64,000 nucleotides of DNA from the NCBI RefSeq assembly GCF_947499695.1, contig NZ_CANMPQ010000001.1, forward strand, positions 310,001-374,000, read 5' to 3'. Positions within the stretch are counted from its first letter, which is position 1, and each line of letters begins with the position of its first letter. Below the pieces are notes generated by a model. The model had not been told where the DNA came from, searched no databases, and saw nothing but the letters and a program-made list of their open reading frames with translations. The DNA is from an uncultured Allomuricauda sp. Lineage in GTDB: Bacteria > Bacteroidota > Bacteroidia > Flavobacteriales > Flavobacteriaceae. Below are positions 54,285 through 63,429 of the stretch, piece after piece. The translations under genes and the position numbers were made by a program.

Positions 54285-55403
54285 TCAGTTGTTTAACATT
54301 ACTGGCATTACAAGCATTGTTACATGTTCGCCTTCATCTAATCCATCAATAGGGGTAAGAATTCCTGCTCGGTTGGGTAAACTCATTTCCAATGATACAT
54401 CATCCGAAGTTAAATTGTTGAGCATTTCAACCAGAAACCTAGAATTGAAACCAATCTGCATATCATCACCTTGGTAAGAACAAGAAAGTCTTTCTTCGGC
54501 CTTGTTGCTGTAATCTACATCTTCGGCAGATATGTTTAATTCAGCACCGGCAATTTTCAATCGGATTTGATGTGTAGTTTTATTGGAGAAAATTGATACC
54601 CTTCTAACTGAACTCAAAAACTGGTTTCGGGAGATGCTCAATTTGTTAGGGTTTTCCTTTGGAATAACAGCTTCGTAGTTAGGATATTTCCCGTCGATTA
54701 ATCTGCAAATCAACTCGGAGTTGTCAAAAATGAACTTGGCATTACTATCGTTGTATTCGATAGTAACTTCTGATTCTGAACCTGATAAAATTCCTTTGAG
54801 TAAATTCAACGGTTTTTTCGGCATTATGAATTCAGCAACTTGGGAAGCTGTAAGGTCGTTACGTTGATATTTTACCAACTTATGGGCATCAGTTGCCACA
54901 AAAGTCAAATTCTCTGTGGAAAACTGGAAAAAGACACCACTCATTACCGGTCTTAGGTCATCATTGCCGGCCGCGAAAATGGTCTTATTGATAGCTGTAG
55001 CCAAAACATCACCTAAAAGGGTAGTGGAGCTAGGGTTGGATACTTCTATAGCCTTTGGAAACTCTGCTCCATCTGCATAAGCCAAAGCATATTTACCATG
55101 ATTGGAGCTGATTTCTACAGTATTATTATCCTCAACAACAAAGGTCAACGGTTGTTCCGGAAAAGTCTTTAAAGTGTCTAATAATAACCTCGCGGGAACA
55201 GCTATTGCACCTTCTGCATCCGAATCTACTTCCAAAACAGAACTCATAGTAGTTTCCAAATCAGAAGCGGAAACAGTCAATTTGTTCTGTTTTAAGTCGA
55301 ACAGAAAATTATCAAGAATAGGCAAGGTATTGCTATTGTTAATGACACCACCTAAAACCTGTAGTTGTTTTAATAAATATGTACTGGATACGATAAACTT
55401 CAT
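54285..55403 (-). CDS. dnaN: DNA polymerase III beta subunit (sliding clamp)
   Basis: Clamp protein of 372 residues that encircles DNA and tethers the polymerase. The ATG at 55403 (MKFIVSSTYLLKQLQVLGGV) is used; a TTG one codon earlier is less likely. The three repeated clamp domains are visible (ILDNFLFDLKQNKLTVSASDLET, RPVMSGVFFQFSTENLTFVATDAHKL, and the C-terminal EMSLPNRAGILTPID). The end, MLVMPVMLNN, matches the usual DnaN C-terminus. It lies away from any recognisable origin. Confidence 0.97.
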   Translation of the reverse strand: MKFIVSSTYLLKQLQVLGGVINNSNTLPILDNFLFDLKQNKLTVSASDLETTMSSVLEVDSDAEGAIAVPARLLLDTLKTFPEQPLTFVVEDNNTVEISSNHGKYALAYADGAEFPKAIEVSNPSSTTLLGDVLATAINKTIFAAGNDDLRPVMSGVFFQFSTENLTFVATDAHKLVKYQRNDLTASQVAEFIMPKKPLNLLKGILSGSESEVTIEYNDSNAKFIFDNSELICRLIDGKYPNYEAVIPKENPNKLSISRNQFLSSVRRVSIFSNKTTHQIRLKIAGAELNISAEDVDYSNKAEERLSCSYQGDDMQIGFNSRFLVEMLNNLTSDDVSLEMSLPNRAGILTPIDGLDEGEHVTMLVMPVMLNN

Positions 55404-55513
55404 CAAAGAAATTCTTTTAGTATTGATGCCCTAAAAGTTCGAATCGGGCGTATAAATCGGCAAAAACAAATATATTTTAAAACCCTTTAGCAAAGAAACA
55501 AACTTATTAACAT

Positions 55514-57178
55514 CTAAAGCGCATATTTTCGTTTGCGATAGTAACCGAAGAAAATGCCTGCCAACAATGTCAAAAATACGGGAACCCCAATATTTATTAG
55601 CTGCCATTTGCTTTTTTGAGATGAGATTTTCTCAGCGTCCAACAAGGGAATGGAAACCCTCTTGTTTCGAATGTTTATAAGTCCGGTATCATCGAGAAGG
55701 AAATTGATACAGTTCACCAAAAATTCCTTGTTGCCATAAGAACTGTTGGTCCATTTATCGTAACCCAATTGAAGTGGTCTTCCGTTGCGGATTTGATTTT
55801 TTATGAGATCACCGTCCGAAATGATAATCATTTTATTTTCTATGCCTTCTTCCAATGAATTTTCAAGGGATAACGGTTTTACCCGATTCTTGTACATGGA
55901 ACGGAAACTACCTTCGATTAAAACTGCCAATGGCTGATTACCATTAGTGTAAGATGCTTTGTCTGGTGGATTATTTAAAATATCCAGTCCAATCTGTCTT
56001 GGAGTACCCATGGTTTTTGAAAGGGGAGAGCTCAGCAGAAGGGCAGTTTTCTTATAATCGTTTTCCAAAATATCCATAGCGCTGGCAAATTGGTAACGGA
56101 CTGCTTCAATGTTTGTATTTATGGGGTGGTTGTTTCTTGAAAAGACCATCGGATTGTAATACCAGGGAACGGGATTGTATTGTGAATCATTTCCTTCACC
56201 TGATGCCAGTACAATTTGAGTAAAATACAAATCGTTCACGAGAACAGGATTGATCCGTACTCCATAGTTGAAAAAGAAATCTTTTAAGTTCAACTCCCTG
56301 GGTATGGCCATTGCACTCCCTCCTCCGCTGAAAATGCTATCCACTTCCATGGCGACCTGATCTATTAGCCAAATAGACTTTCCGCCATTGATGACATATT
56401 GATCTAGAACATATTTCTCTTCATCAGAAAAAGCCTCCGTTGGTTTGGCAATCAATGCCAAATCAAAGGCTTTTAGTTGATCCAGCACTTTTTGCGGATT
56501 TGACGCTACGGAATCCAACGTAATTGCTCCAATATTATAGTAGTCTCGGATGGTAGTTAGGTAATCCGCAATATAGATGTCATCCAGTTCTCCATTTCCC
56601 TTAATCACAGCTACCCGTTTCTTTTCTGAGATATTCAATTTGGTAAAAGCATCCGCAAATGCATATTCCAACTGCTGTACGGAATTGTTTATTTTGTCCT
56701 CCATTGAAGAACCTAATTTATTCTTGAGAAGGGGCACCTTTTCTGTTTGATCATTATAGTTGACCATTGCCCAAGGGAAAACCAATTCTTGAGATACCTT
56801 TCCATTTTCTCGTATGGTGACATTGGCAGGAGTAAGACCTATTCGTTGCAAATCGGAGATGGTCTGTTGTGCTTGGGCCTCATCCGCCAACGGATTTACC
56901 AAGTTGAATTGAATATTCTTGTTTTGCGCTGCAAAGGATTCCAGTAGTTGCAAGGTTTCCACCTTTAATTTTGCGAACTCAGGAGGAATATTCCCATCCA
57001 ACAAAACATCAATAATAACGGGAGTTTCGAATTTTTTGGCAGCTTCGATTGAAGGTTGTGACAATGTAAATCGCTGATCTTCAGTCAGGTCAAACCTTGC
57101 ATAGAGAAAGCTGGAAATTACATTGAGAATAATCACCAAGACCAAAACTTTCGCTATTGAAATCAAGAACTTTCCCAT
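55514..57178 (-). CDS. gldG: Gliding motility ABC transporter component GldG
   Basis: Protein of 554 residues with an N-terminal membrane helix (about 5-25), a long periplasmic part of the ABC-transporter auxiliary type (FDLTEDQRFTLSQPSIEAAKK, VIKGNGELDDIYIADYL, GGKSIWLIDQVAMEVDS) and a C-terminal helix near 530-547. Together with GldF and the ATPase GldA (not in the window) it forms a transporter required for gliding in some Flavobacteria. It overlaps gldF by one base and is the last gene of a four-gene operon. Confidence 0.92.
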   Translation of the reverse strand: MGKFLISIAKVLVLVIILNVISSFLYARFDLTEDQRFTLSQPSIEAAKKFETPVIIDVLLDGNIPPEFAKLKVETLQLLESFAAQNKNIQFNLVNPLADEAQAQQTISDLQRIGLTPANVTIRENGKVSQELVFPWAMVNYNDQTEKVPLLKNKLGSSMEDKINNSVQQLEYAFADAFTKLNISEKKRVAVIKGNGELDDIYIADYLTTIRDYYNIGAITLDSVASNPQKVLDQLKAFDLALIAKPTEAFSDEEKYVLDQYVINGGKSIWLIDQVAMEVDSIFSGGGSAMAIPRELNLKDFFFNYGVRINPVLVNDLYFTQIVLASGEGNDSQYNPVPWYYNPMVFSRNNHPINTNIEAVRYQFASAMDILENDYKKTALLLSSPLSKTMGTPRQIGLDILNNPPDKASYTNGNQPLAVLIEGSFRSMYKNRVKPLSLENSLEEGIENKMIIISDGDLIKNQIRNGRPLQLGYDKWTNSSYGNKEFLVNCINFLLDDTGLINIRNKRVSIPLLDAEKISSQKSKWQLINIGVPVFLTLLAGIFFGYYRKRKYAL

Positions 57179-57909
57179 TAGCGCGGTAATTGTTTTAAAC
57201 GTTGAAAGGTGAGATATAGAAATAGGAGTGTTAGCGAAATGAAAAATATCAAATCCCGTGTATCCACAATCCCTCTGGCTATACTGTCAAAATGTGCTCT
57301 TGCACCCAAACCTCTGACAATTTGTTGCGTTTCTCCATCTGAAAATAGGGAGGAAACGGCTTCAAACCCATTGAATATTAAAAAACAAATAAGAATACCA
57401 ACTATAAAAGAGATTATCTGGCTGTCAGATGTGGTGGATGCGAAAACACCTATGGACGTGTAGGCAGCAATCAAGAAGAAAAGCCCAAAATAGGACCCTA
57501 GAACGATACCTGAATCGAAATTCCCTTCTTCAATTCCTAAACTGGAAATTGCAAACACATATATAATCGTGGGTAGCACTGCAATAATGCAGAGGACAAA
57601 AGCACCCCAGAATTTGCCTAAAACCAGTTTCCAAATGGAAATGGGTTTTATAAGCAGTAATTCCAGCGTTCCCATTTTTCGTTCTTCTGAAAAACTTTTC
57701 ATTGTAATTGCGGGAACTAAAAAGATAAATATCCATGGAGCCAACAAAAACAGGTTGCTCAAATCAGCAAACCCATACTCAAAAATGTTGAAGTCACCTT
57801 TAAAAACCCACAAAAACAATCCGTTGAGTAACAAAAACAACCCAACAATTAAATAACCTATGGGCGAAGTAAAAAAAGACCGAATCTCTCGTTTAAAAAT
57901 CGCGAACAT
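57178..57909 (-). CDS. gldF: Gliding motility ABC transporter permease GldF
   Basis: ABC-2 type permease of 243 residues with six hydrophobic helices. It begins FAIFKREIRSFFTSPIGYLIVG and has the conserved FLVPAITMKSFSEERKMGTLELLLIKP segment that contacts the ATPase. It overlaps both neighbours by one base (ABM-domain gene upstream, gldG downstream). Gliding role is by family; the window has no GldA. Confidence 0.94.
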   Translation of the reverse strand: MFAIFKREIRSFFTSPIGYLIVGLFLLLNGLFLWVFKGDFNIFEYGFADLSNLFLLAPWIFIFLVPAITMKSFSEERKMGTLELLLIKPISIWKLVLGKFWGAFVLCIIAVLPTIIYVFAISSLGIEEGNFDSGIVLGSYFGLFFLIAAYTSIGVFASTTSDSQIISFIVGILICFLIFNGFEAVSSLFSDGETQQIVRGLGARAHFDSIARGIVDTRDLIFFISLTLLFLYLTFQRLKQLPR

Positions 57910-58211
57910 TAAATTGAGATTGAAGATTGTAATTTGTTGACACTCCAGGCTTCCGGTTTTGCAGCGAACAATAGTTTGGTTTTACCCCAAACATCTTTAA
58001 AAAACTCTGATTTTCTATAATATTCCAAATCTGACTCGTTATCCCAGAAACTATATGTGAAAAAAATACATGGATTTTTAAGGTCTTGATACAATTCTAC
58101 CTTACTACACCCTTTAAAATTGGTAATCCCTGATTTTGTTTTCTGAAAGATTTGCTCAAAACTAGGAATATTTTCGGGTTTAAAAGTGAGTTTTACAATG
58201 CGTATCAACAT
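57909..58211 (-). CDS. ABM-domain (antibiotic biosynthesis monooxygenase-like) protein
   Basis: Small dimeric ferredoxin-like protein of 100 residues (IRIVKLTFKPENIPSFEQIF, CSKVELYQDLKNPCIFFTYSFWDNESDLEYYRKSEFFK). Members of this fold act as monooxygenases, heme-degrading enzymes or have no known activity; nothing here points to one. It starts directly after the stop of the SAM hydroxide adenosyltransferase gene and shares one base with the gldF start, so it is co-transcribed with gldFG. Confidence 0.85.
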   Translation of the reverse strand: MLIRIVKLTFKPENIPSFEQIFQKTKSGITNFKGCSKVELYQDLKNPCIFFTYSFWDNESDLEYYRKSEFFKDVWGKTKLLFAAKPEAWSVNKLQSSISI

Positions 58212-59042
58212 TTATAAAAAATTTATGGTGACGGTATCCCTGTAATTTAGACCGAGCAGGGTAGAGGCGCCACCCACAGTGTTTAAATCACTTTTATAGA
58301 TAGCAAGTTCCACATATCCGGCGGAATTGAAAAGTGCCAATGCATCCCCAGGTCCCTTGCGCTGTGGTTTTCCCAAATCAAAATTGATGATACCATTGTA
58401 GCTATTGTGAATCGAAGTTATTTTATTGGTTCGGGCTATCACTTCAAATTCGCGCCCATTGCGGTAGGCCTCAAAAAGATTTTTTTGAATATTGGTAATG
58501 ACATTGCCATAGTTGTCTATATACACAACATTACCGGTGATTGTTTTACCATTGTTTGAAATTCTTGGTTCAAATTCGCGAAGCTCTTTTAATTCATTAA
58601 AAGCTTTCCCGATTACTTCCAAGGTACCACCTCGTGCAATATGACATGCCACTTGCACAAATACATTCATTACCGGAAATGAACTGGGCCTAAAATCTGG
58701 AATACTGATTTCAACAACCTTTTCGGGGTTTATTTCCGAAGTTATCAAAGAAATGACCCCATTGTTGGCACTGATGAAATAATGACCATCTACCTGAACC
58801 GCAATGTGGTGGTTTTCTGGAGATTGTTCAGAGTCTACACCAACGATATGAACACTGCCAGGAGGAAAAGAACGATACGCATTTTTTAATATATAGGCGC
58901 ACTCTTGAATGTTGAACGGACTTATCTCATGCGAAATATCAACAATGGTAACATCTGGCAAGTTGTTTAGAATGGTCCCTTTTATTGCACCAACAAAGTG
59001 GTCCTTATGGCCAAAATCAGTGGTTAAGGTTATTATTGCCAT
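58212..59042 (-). CDS. SAM hydroxide adenosyltransferase (DUF62)
   Basis: Protein of 276 residues of the DUF62 (SAM hydroxide adenosyltransferase) family, which hydrolyses S-adenosylmethionine to adenosine and methionine. The N-terminal motif TLTTDFGHKDHFVGAIKG has the conserved Asp and His. VDISHEISPFNIQECAYIL, HIVGVDSEQ, ISANNGVISL and VYIDNYGNVITNI are family signatures. It is the first gene of the operon leading to gldFG. Confidence 0.93.
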   Translation of the reverse strand: MAIITLTTDFGHKDHFVGAIKGTILNNLPDVTIVDISHEISPFNIQECAYILKNAYRSFPPGSVHIVGVDSEQSPENHHIAVQVDGHYFISANNGVISLITSEINPEKVVEISIPDFRPSSFPVMNVFVQVACHIARGGTLEVIGKAFNELKELREFEPRISNNGKTITGNVVYIDNYGNVITNIQKNLFEAYRNGREFEVIARTNKITSIHNSYNGIINFDLGKPQRKGPGDALALFNSAGYVELAIYKSDLNTVGGASTLLGLNYRDTVTINFL

Positions 59043-59087
59043 GCAACAGTGTTGATATGTTTTTCCCGGTTCAAATCGATTTTTAGT

Positions 59088-59095
59088 TAAATTTG
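59088..59095 (+). promoter_or_regulatory. Candidate -7 box of phoH
   Basis: TAAATTTG matches TAnnTTTG in the divergent spacer before phoH, about 70 bases from the TTG start. A -33 TTG at the normal distance is absent. Confidence 0.3.
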
Positions 59096-59164
59096 CGAGG
59101 TAAAATTAAGTAAAAAGAAAGAATAAAATTTCTTCAAAAATAACCTTTAAATACCCCGTTTTTA

Positions 59165-60118
59165 TTGAACGAACTTATTATTGAACTCACGGAGATAAGC
59201 CCACAAGATTTCTTTGGGCAGCGGAATGAAAATATTGAGCTGTTAAAAAAGTACTTTCCCAAGCTTAAAATCGTTGCCAGAGGTAGCAAAATAAAAGTGT
59301 ATGGAGATGAAGCGTTGCTAGAGGAGTTCGATAGACGTTTTGATATGCTTACCGCCCATTTTGCCAAATACAACAAATTGGATGAAAATTCTATTGAGCG
59401 GGTATTGACAAGTAATGGACAAGAAGATTACAGCTCTTCCAAAAGCAGTGGTGATGTTTTGGTGCATGGTGTCAGCGGCAGATTGATTAAGGCTCAGACG
59501 GCTAATCAACGCAAATTGGTGGATGCCTGTAAAAAGGACGACATGGTTTTTGCCATTGGCCCTGCTGGAACAGGAAAAACGTATACAGGAGTCGCCTTAG
59601 CCGTTAAAGCCCTTAAAGAAAAGCAGGTAAGACGAATCATTTTGACACGACCTGCGGTTGAAGCAGGTGAAAATTTGGGTTTCCTTCCTGGAGACTTGAA
59701 AGAAAAGCTAGATCCTTATATGCAGCCCCTTTATGATGCACTTCGGGATATGATCGCTCCTGAAAAATTAGATAAATATATCGAAGACGGAACTATTCAG
59801 ATTGCACCCATGGCCTTTATGCGTGGTAGAACCTTGGATAATGCTTTTGTAATTTTAGATGAAGCACAAAATACCACCCACGCCCAAATGAAGATGTTTT
59901 TGACACGTATGGGTAAAAATGCCAAATTCCTTTTGACGGGCGATCCTGGCCAAATTGATTTACCACGCCGTGTAATCTCAGGTTTAAAAGAGGCCCTTTT
60001 GATTTTAAAAAATGTACAGGGCATTAGCATCATTTATTTAGACGATAAAGATGTGATTCGCCATAAATTGGTCAAGAAAGTCATTGCCGCATACAAAAAT
60101 ATCGAGCATACAAACTAA
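59165..60118 (+). CDS. phoH: PhoH-family P-loop ATPase
   Basis: Protein of 317 residues starting with TTG at 59165 (MNELIIELTEISPQDFF, typical start of Bacteroidota PhoH). An N-terminal KH-like part (about 1-85) is followed by the PhoH helicase-like ATPase: Walker A GPAGTGKTYTG, LTRPAVEAGENLGFLPGDLKEKLDPY, Walker B FVILDEAQN, and LTGDPGQIDLP. PhoH proteins are linked to RNA metabolism. It is followed 6 bp later by purC. Confidence 0.95.
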   Translation: MNELIIELTEISPQDFFGQRNENIELLKKYFPKLKIVARGSKIKVYGDEALLEEFDRRFDMLTAHFAKYNKLDENSIERVLTSNGQEDYSSSKSSGDVLVHGVSGRLIKAQTANQRKLVDACKKDDMVFAIGPAGTGKTYTGVALAVKALKEKQVRRIILTRPAVEAGENLGFLPGDLKEKLDPYMQPLYDALRDMIAPEKLDKYIEDGTIQIAPMAFMRGRTLDNAFVILDEAQNTTHAQMKMFLTRMGKNAKFLLTGDPGQIDLPRRVISGLKEALLILKNVQGISIIYLDDKDVIRHKLVKKVIAAYKNIEHTN

Positions 60119-60124
60119 TCAAGC

Positions 60125-61078
60125 ATGCCAAACACATTAATGGATACCGATTTCCATTTCTCCGGACAACAATCGGTTTACAAAGGAAAGGTTCGAGAAG
60201 TTTATACACTTCAAAATGATATCTTGGTAATGATTGCCACAGATCGTTTGTCGGCCTTTGACGTAGTAATGCCCAAAGGAATACCGTATAAAGGTCAAAT
60301 CCTGAATCAGATTGCGACTAAGATGATGCGAGCTACGGAGGATATTGTACCCAACTGGCTTATGGCGACTCCTGATGCAAATGTGGCCGTAGGCGTAGCC
60401 TGCGAACCTTTCAAAGTGGAAATGGTTATTCGGGGTTATATGTCTGGGCATGCCGCTAGGGAATACAAAGCGGGAAAAAGAATACTTTGTGGCGAGCCAA
60501 TGCCAGAGGGGATGAAAGAAAATGATAAATTCCCAGAACCCATAATCACCCCAGCAACAAAAGCTGAAAAAGGAGATCATGATGAAGATATTTCCAAAGC
60601 CGAAATTCTGGAAAGAGGAATTGTCTCAGAAGCCGATTATGCCGTTTTAGAAAAATACACAAAAGCACTTTTCCAAAGGGGAACCGAATTGGCTGCCAAA
60701 AGAGGATTGATTTTGGTTGACACCAAATATGAATTTGGAAAAACGAAGGACGGTGAGATAGTGCTTATTGATGAAATCCACACTCCGGACTCATCGCGTT
60801 ATTTTTATGCAGAGGGTTATGAAGAACGTCAGATAAAAGGAGAACCCCAAAAACAATTATCCAAAGAATTTGTGCGACAATGGCTTATTTCCAATGATTT
60901 TCAAGGGTTGGAAGGCCAAACCGTTCCAGAAATGAGCGATGAATACATAGAAACCGTTTCCGAACGCTACATAGAATTGTATGAAAGTATCACAGGAGAA
61001 TCTTTTCAAAAGGCCGATGTGTCCAACATTCAGGAGCGAATAGGCACTAGTGTATCGGACTATCTGAAGACACTGTAA
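60125..61078 (+). CDS. purC: Phosphoribosylaminoimidazole-succinocarboxamide synthase
   Basis: SAICAR synthase of purine synthesis, joining aspartate to CAIR with ATP. It has 317 residues of the long type. [11 protein letters not shown] and [21 protein letters not shown] form the ATP site; [37 protein letters not shown] and [20 protein letters not shown] are family motifs. It shares an operon with phoH (6-bp gap). Confidence 0.97.
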   Translation: MPNTLMDTDFHFSGQQSVYKGKVREVYTLQNDILVMIATDRLSAFDVVMPKGIPYKGQILNQIATKMMRATEDIVPNWLMATPDANVAVGVACEPFKVEMVIRGYMSGHAAREYKAGKRILCGEPMPEGMKENDKFPEPIITPATKAEKGDHDEDISKAEILERGIVSEADYAVLEKYTKALFQRGTELAAKRGLILVDTKYEFGKTKDGEIVLIDEIHTPDSSRYFYAEGYEERQIKGEPQKQLSKEFVRQWLISNDFQGLEGQTVPEMSDEYIETVSERYIELYESITGESFQKADVSNIQERIGTSVSDYLKTL

Positions 61079-61175
61079 TAAATATCAATTTCCGACAACA
61101 TTTTGTGCGCCTCTTTAGCTTTCTGGGAGTAGTTGTCCCATATTTCATATATTTCAGAAATAAACCAACCTTGAA

Positions 61176-61430
61176 ATGGACGCAGCACTACGCAAAAAAT
61201 ACTGGCGCGAAAACTTAAAGTATCTAGCCATCCTTCTCTCCATCTGGTTTTTGGTCTCTTACGGATTTGGGATTCTTCTTGTTGATGAACTAAATACCAT
61301 TCGTTTAGGAGGTTTTAAGTTAGGCTTCTGGTTCGCGCAACAAGGTTCCATCTACGTTTTTGTATTCCTCATTTTCATTTATGTCCGTTTAATGAATAAA
61401 CTGGATAAAAAATACAAGGTAAACGAATAA
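61176..61430 (+). CDS. DUF4212 small membrane protein (symporter partner)
   Basis: Protein of 84 residues with the DUF4212 pattern: KYWRENLKYLAILLSIWFLVS, GFGILLVDELN, then GFKLGFWFAQQGSIYVFVFLIFIYVRLMNKLDKKY. Two membrane helices. In many bacteria it precedes a VC_2705-type sodium:solute symporter, as here (3-bp gap), and is thought to be its small subunit. Confidence 0.93.
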   Translation: MDAALRKKYWRENLKYLAILLSIWFLVSYGFGILLVDELNTIRLGGFKLGFWFAQQGSIYVFVFLIFIYVRLMNKLDKKYKVNE

Positions 61431-61433
61431 GCT

Positions 61434-63206
61434 ATGGGAATTCAAACTTGGACGTTTATTATTGTCGGAATCACTTTTGCATTATATATTGGAATAGCCA
61501 TTTGGTCTAGAGCCAGTTCCACAAAGGAATTTTATGTAGCAGGAGGCGGCGTCTCTCCCTTGGCAAACGGATTGGCGACTGCAGCGGATTGGATGTCAGC
61601 AGCTTCTTTTTTGGGTATGGCAGGAATCATAGCATTTGAAGGTTACGACGGTTCAGTGTATTTGATGGGCTGGACAGGCGGTTATGTACTGTTGGCCTTA
61701 TTGCTTGCCCCTTATCTTCGAAAATTTGGGAAATTTACCGTTCCTGATTTCATCGGAGATCGTTATTACAGCAATGTGGCGCGTACAGTAGCGGTTGTAG
61801 CCGCTCTTTTTGTGTCCTTTACCTATGTTGCCGGACAAATGCGTGGCGTTGGTGTGGTTTTCTCGCGCTTCTTGGAGATAACAGAAAATCAAGGGGTTTA
61901 TATAGGCATGGTAATTGTTTTATTTTATGCCTTTTTGGGAGGAATGAAAGGAATCACCTATACCCAAGTGGCCCAATATTGTGTGCTCATTTTTGCCTTT
62001 ATGGTGCCAGCTATATTCATTTCAATAATGGCTACCGGAAATCCGATTCCGCAGTTAGGATTTGGTTCTGCTGGTGAGGACGGAGTTTACCTATTGGATA
62101 AGTTGAATGGATTGATGACAGACCTTGGATTCACCGCCTATACTGATGGCTCAAAGTCAACTATAGATGTATTTTTTATTACTGCGGCATTGATGTTGGG
62201 TACCGCAGGATTACCCCATGTTATTATTAGATTCTTTACTGTTCCCAAGGTAAAAGATGCACGTAAATCGGCAGGTTATGCGTTGTTGTTTATTGCAATT
62301 CTCTATACAACAGCTCCCGCTATAGCAGTGTTTGCCCGTACCAACTTGATGGAAACAGTTGAGAATACGCCTTATAAAGAAATACCTTCATGGTTTACCA
62401 AATGGGAAGACACAGGATTGATCGCTTGGATCGATAAAAACAGTGATGGAAACATTCAATACCTCCCTGGTGATGCCACAGAAGGGAAACCAATTTTTAT
62501 TGATGCCAGAGGAGAACACGGACAACGTAGAATTTCAAATGCAAGCAATACAGCGAATGAATTGTATGTAGATCGTGATATTACAGTTCTGGCTAACCCG
62601 GAAATAGCAGGTTTACCCAATTGGATTATTGCTTTGGTTGCTGCAGGAGGTTTGGCCGCAGCTTTATCAACCGCCGCAGGACTACTTTTGGTAATTTCTA
62701 CTTCAATTTCCCATGATTTGATTAAAAAACAGTTTGCTCCAGATATCTCAGACAAAAAAGAATTGCTAATAGCCCGACTTTCGGCAGTACTTGCAGTAAT
62801 CGTTGCGGGATATTTTGGTATCAATCCTCCTGGTTTTGTGGCTTCAGTGGTCGCATTGGCATTTGGTCTAGCAGCTTCTTCGTTCTTCCCAGCCATTGTC
62901 ATGGGTATTTTTAGCAAACGCATGAATCGGGAAGGAGCCATTTCGGGAATGATAGCTGGTTTGGGAATTACTACCTATTATATCGCTAGGTTTAAATTAG
63001 GGTGGATTGGAGACCCGGAAAACAGCACTCCAAATGACTGGTGGTTTGGAATTTCACCAGAAGGTTTTGGAACTGTTGGAATGCTTTTTAATTTCGGTAT
63101 AGCACTTGTGGTTTCTAGGTTTTATGCACCTCCTCCAGAGTCGGTTCAGGACATCGTGGAGAATATTAGAATTCCAAGTGGGGCAGGCGAGGCCATTGAA
63201 CACTAA
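61434..63206 (+). CDS. Sodium:solute symporter, VC_2705 type (likely acetate)
   Basis: Transporter of 590 residues with about 13 membrane helices of the SSS family. Signatures are FYVAGGGVSPLANGLATAAD, WMSAASFLGMAGIIAFEGYDG, PDFIGDRYYSN and ALSTAAGLLLVISTSISHDL. A hydrophilic insertion at about 310-385 is usual in this subfamily. Acetate or another short carboxylate is the inferred substrate because acs follows. Confidence 0.92.
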   Translation: MGIQTWTFIIVGITFALYIGIAIWSRASSTKEFYVAGGGVSPLANGLATAADWMSAASFLGMAGIIAFEGYDGSVYLMGWTGGYVLLALLLAPYLRKFGKFTVPDFIGDRYYSNVARTVAVVAALFVSFTYVAGQMRGVGVVFSRFLEITENQGVYIGMVIVLFYAFLGGMKGITYTQVAQYCVLIFAFMVPAIFISIMATGNPIPQLGFGSAGEDGVYLLDKLNGLMTDLGFTAYTDGSKSTIDVFFITAALMLGTAGLPHVIIRFFTVPKVKDARKSAGYALLFIAILYTTAPAIAVFARTNLMETVENTPYKEIPSWFTKWEDTGLIAWIDKNSDGNIQYLPGDATEGKPIFIDARGEHGQRRISNASNTANELYVDRDITVLANPEIAGLPNWIIALVAAGGLAAALSTAAGLLLVISTSISHDLIKKQFAPDISDKKELLIARLSAVLAVIVAGYFGINPPGFVASVVALAFGLAASSFFPAIVMGIFSKRMNREGAISGMIAGLGITTYYIARFKLGWIGDPENSTPNDWWFGISPEGFGTVGMLFNFGIALVVSRFYAPPPESVQDIVENIRIPSGAGEAIEH

Positions 63207-63429
63207 ACATAAAAAATACTCCTTTACAATGAATTCAGCCTTTTTGACTCAAAAATGAAATCGTGAAAGGCCGTTATTGTAGTGCGGAAATCTCTGAGTT
63301 TATGTTATTCGTCGATGCAATTCTGTGAATAGCAGTGATAGGTATCACTTAGGTCGATAAACCTCTTAAAAATGAATTTGCAGCCTCTTTTTTGCTAAAT
63401 TTAAAGCTCACAAATTTTGAGGACACCGC

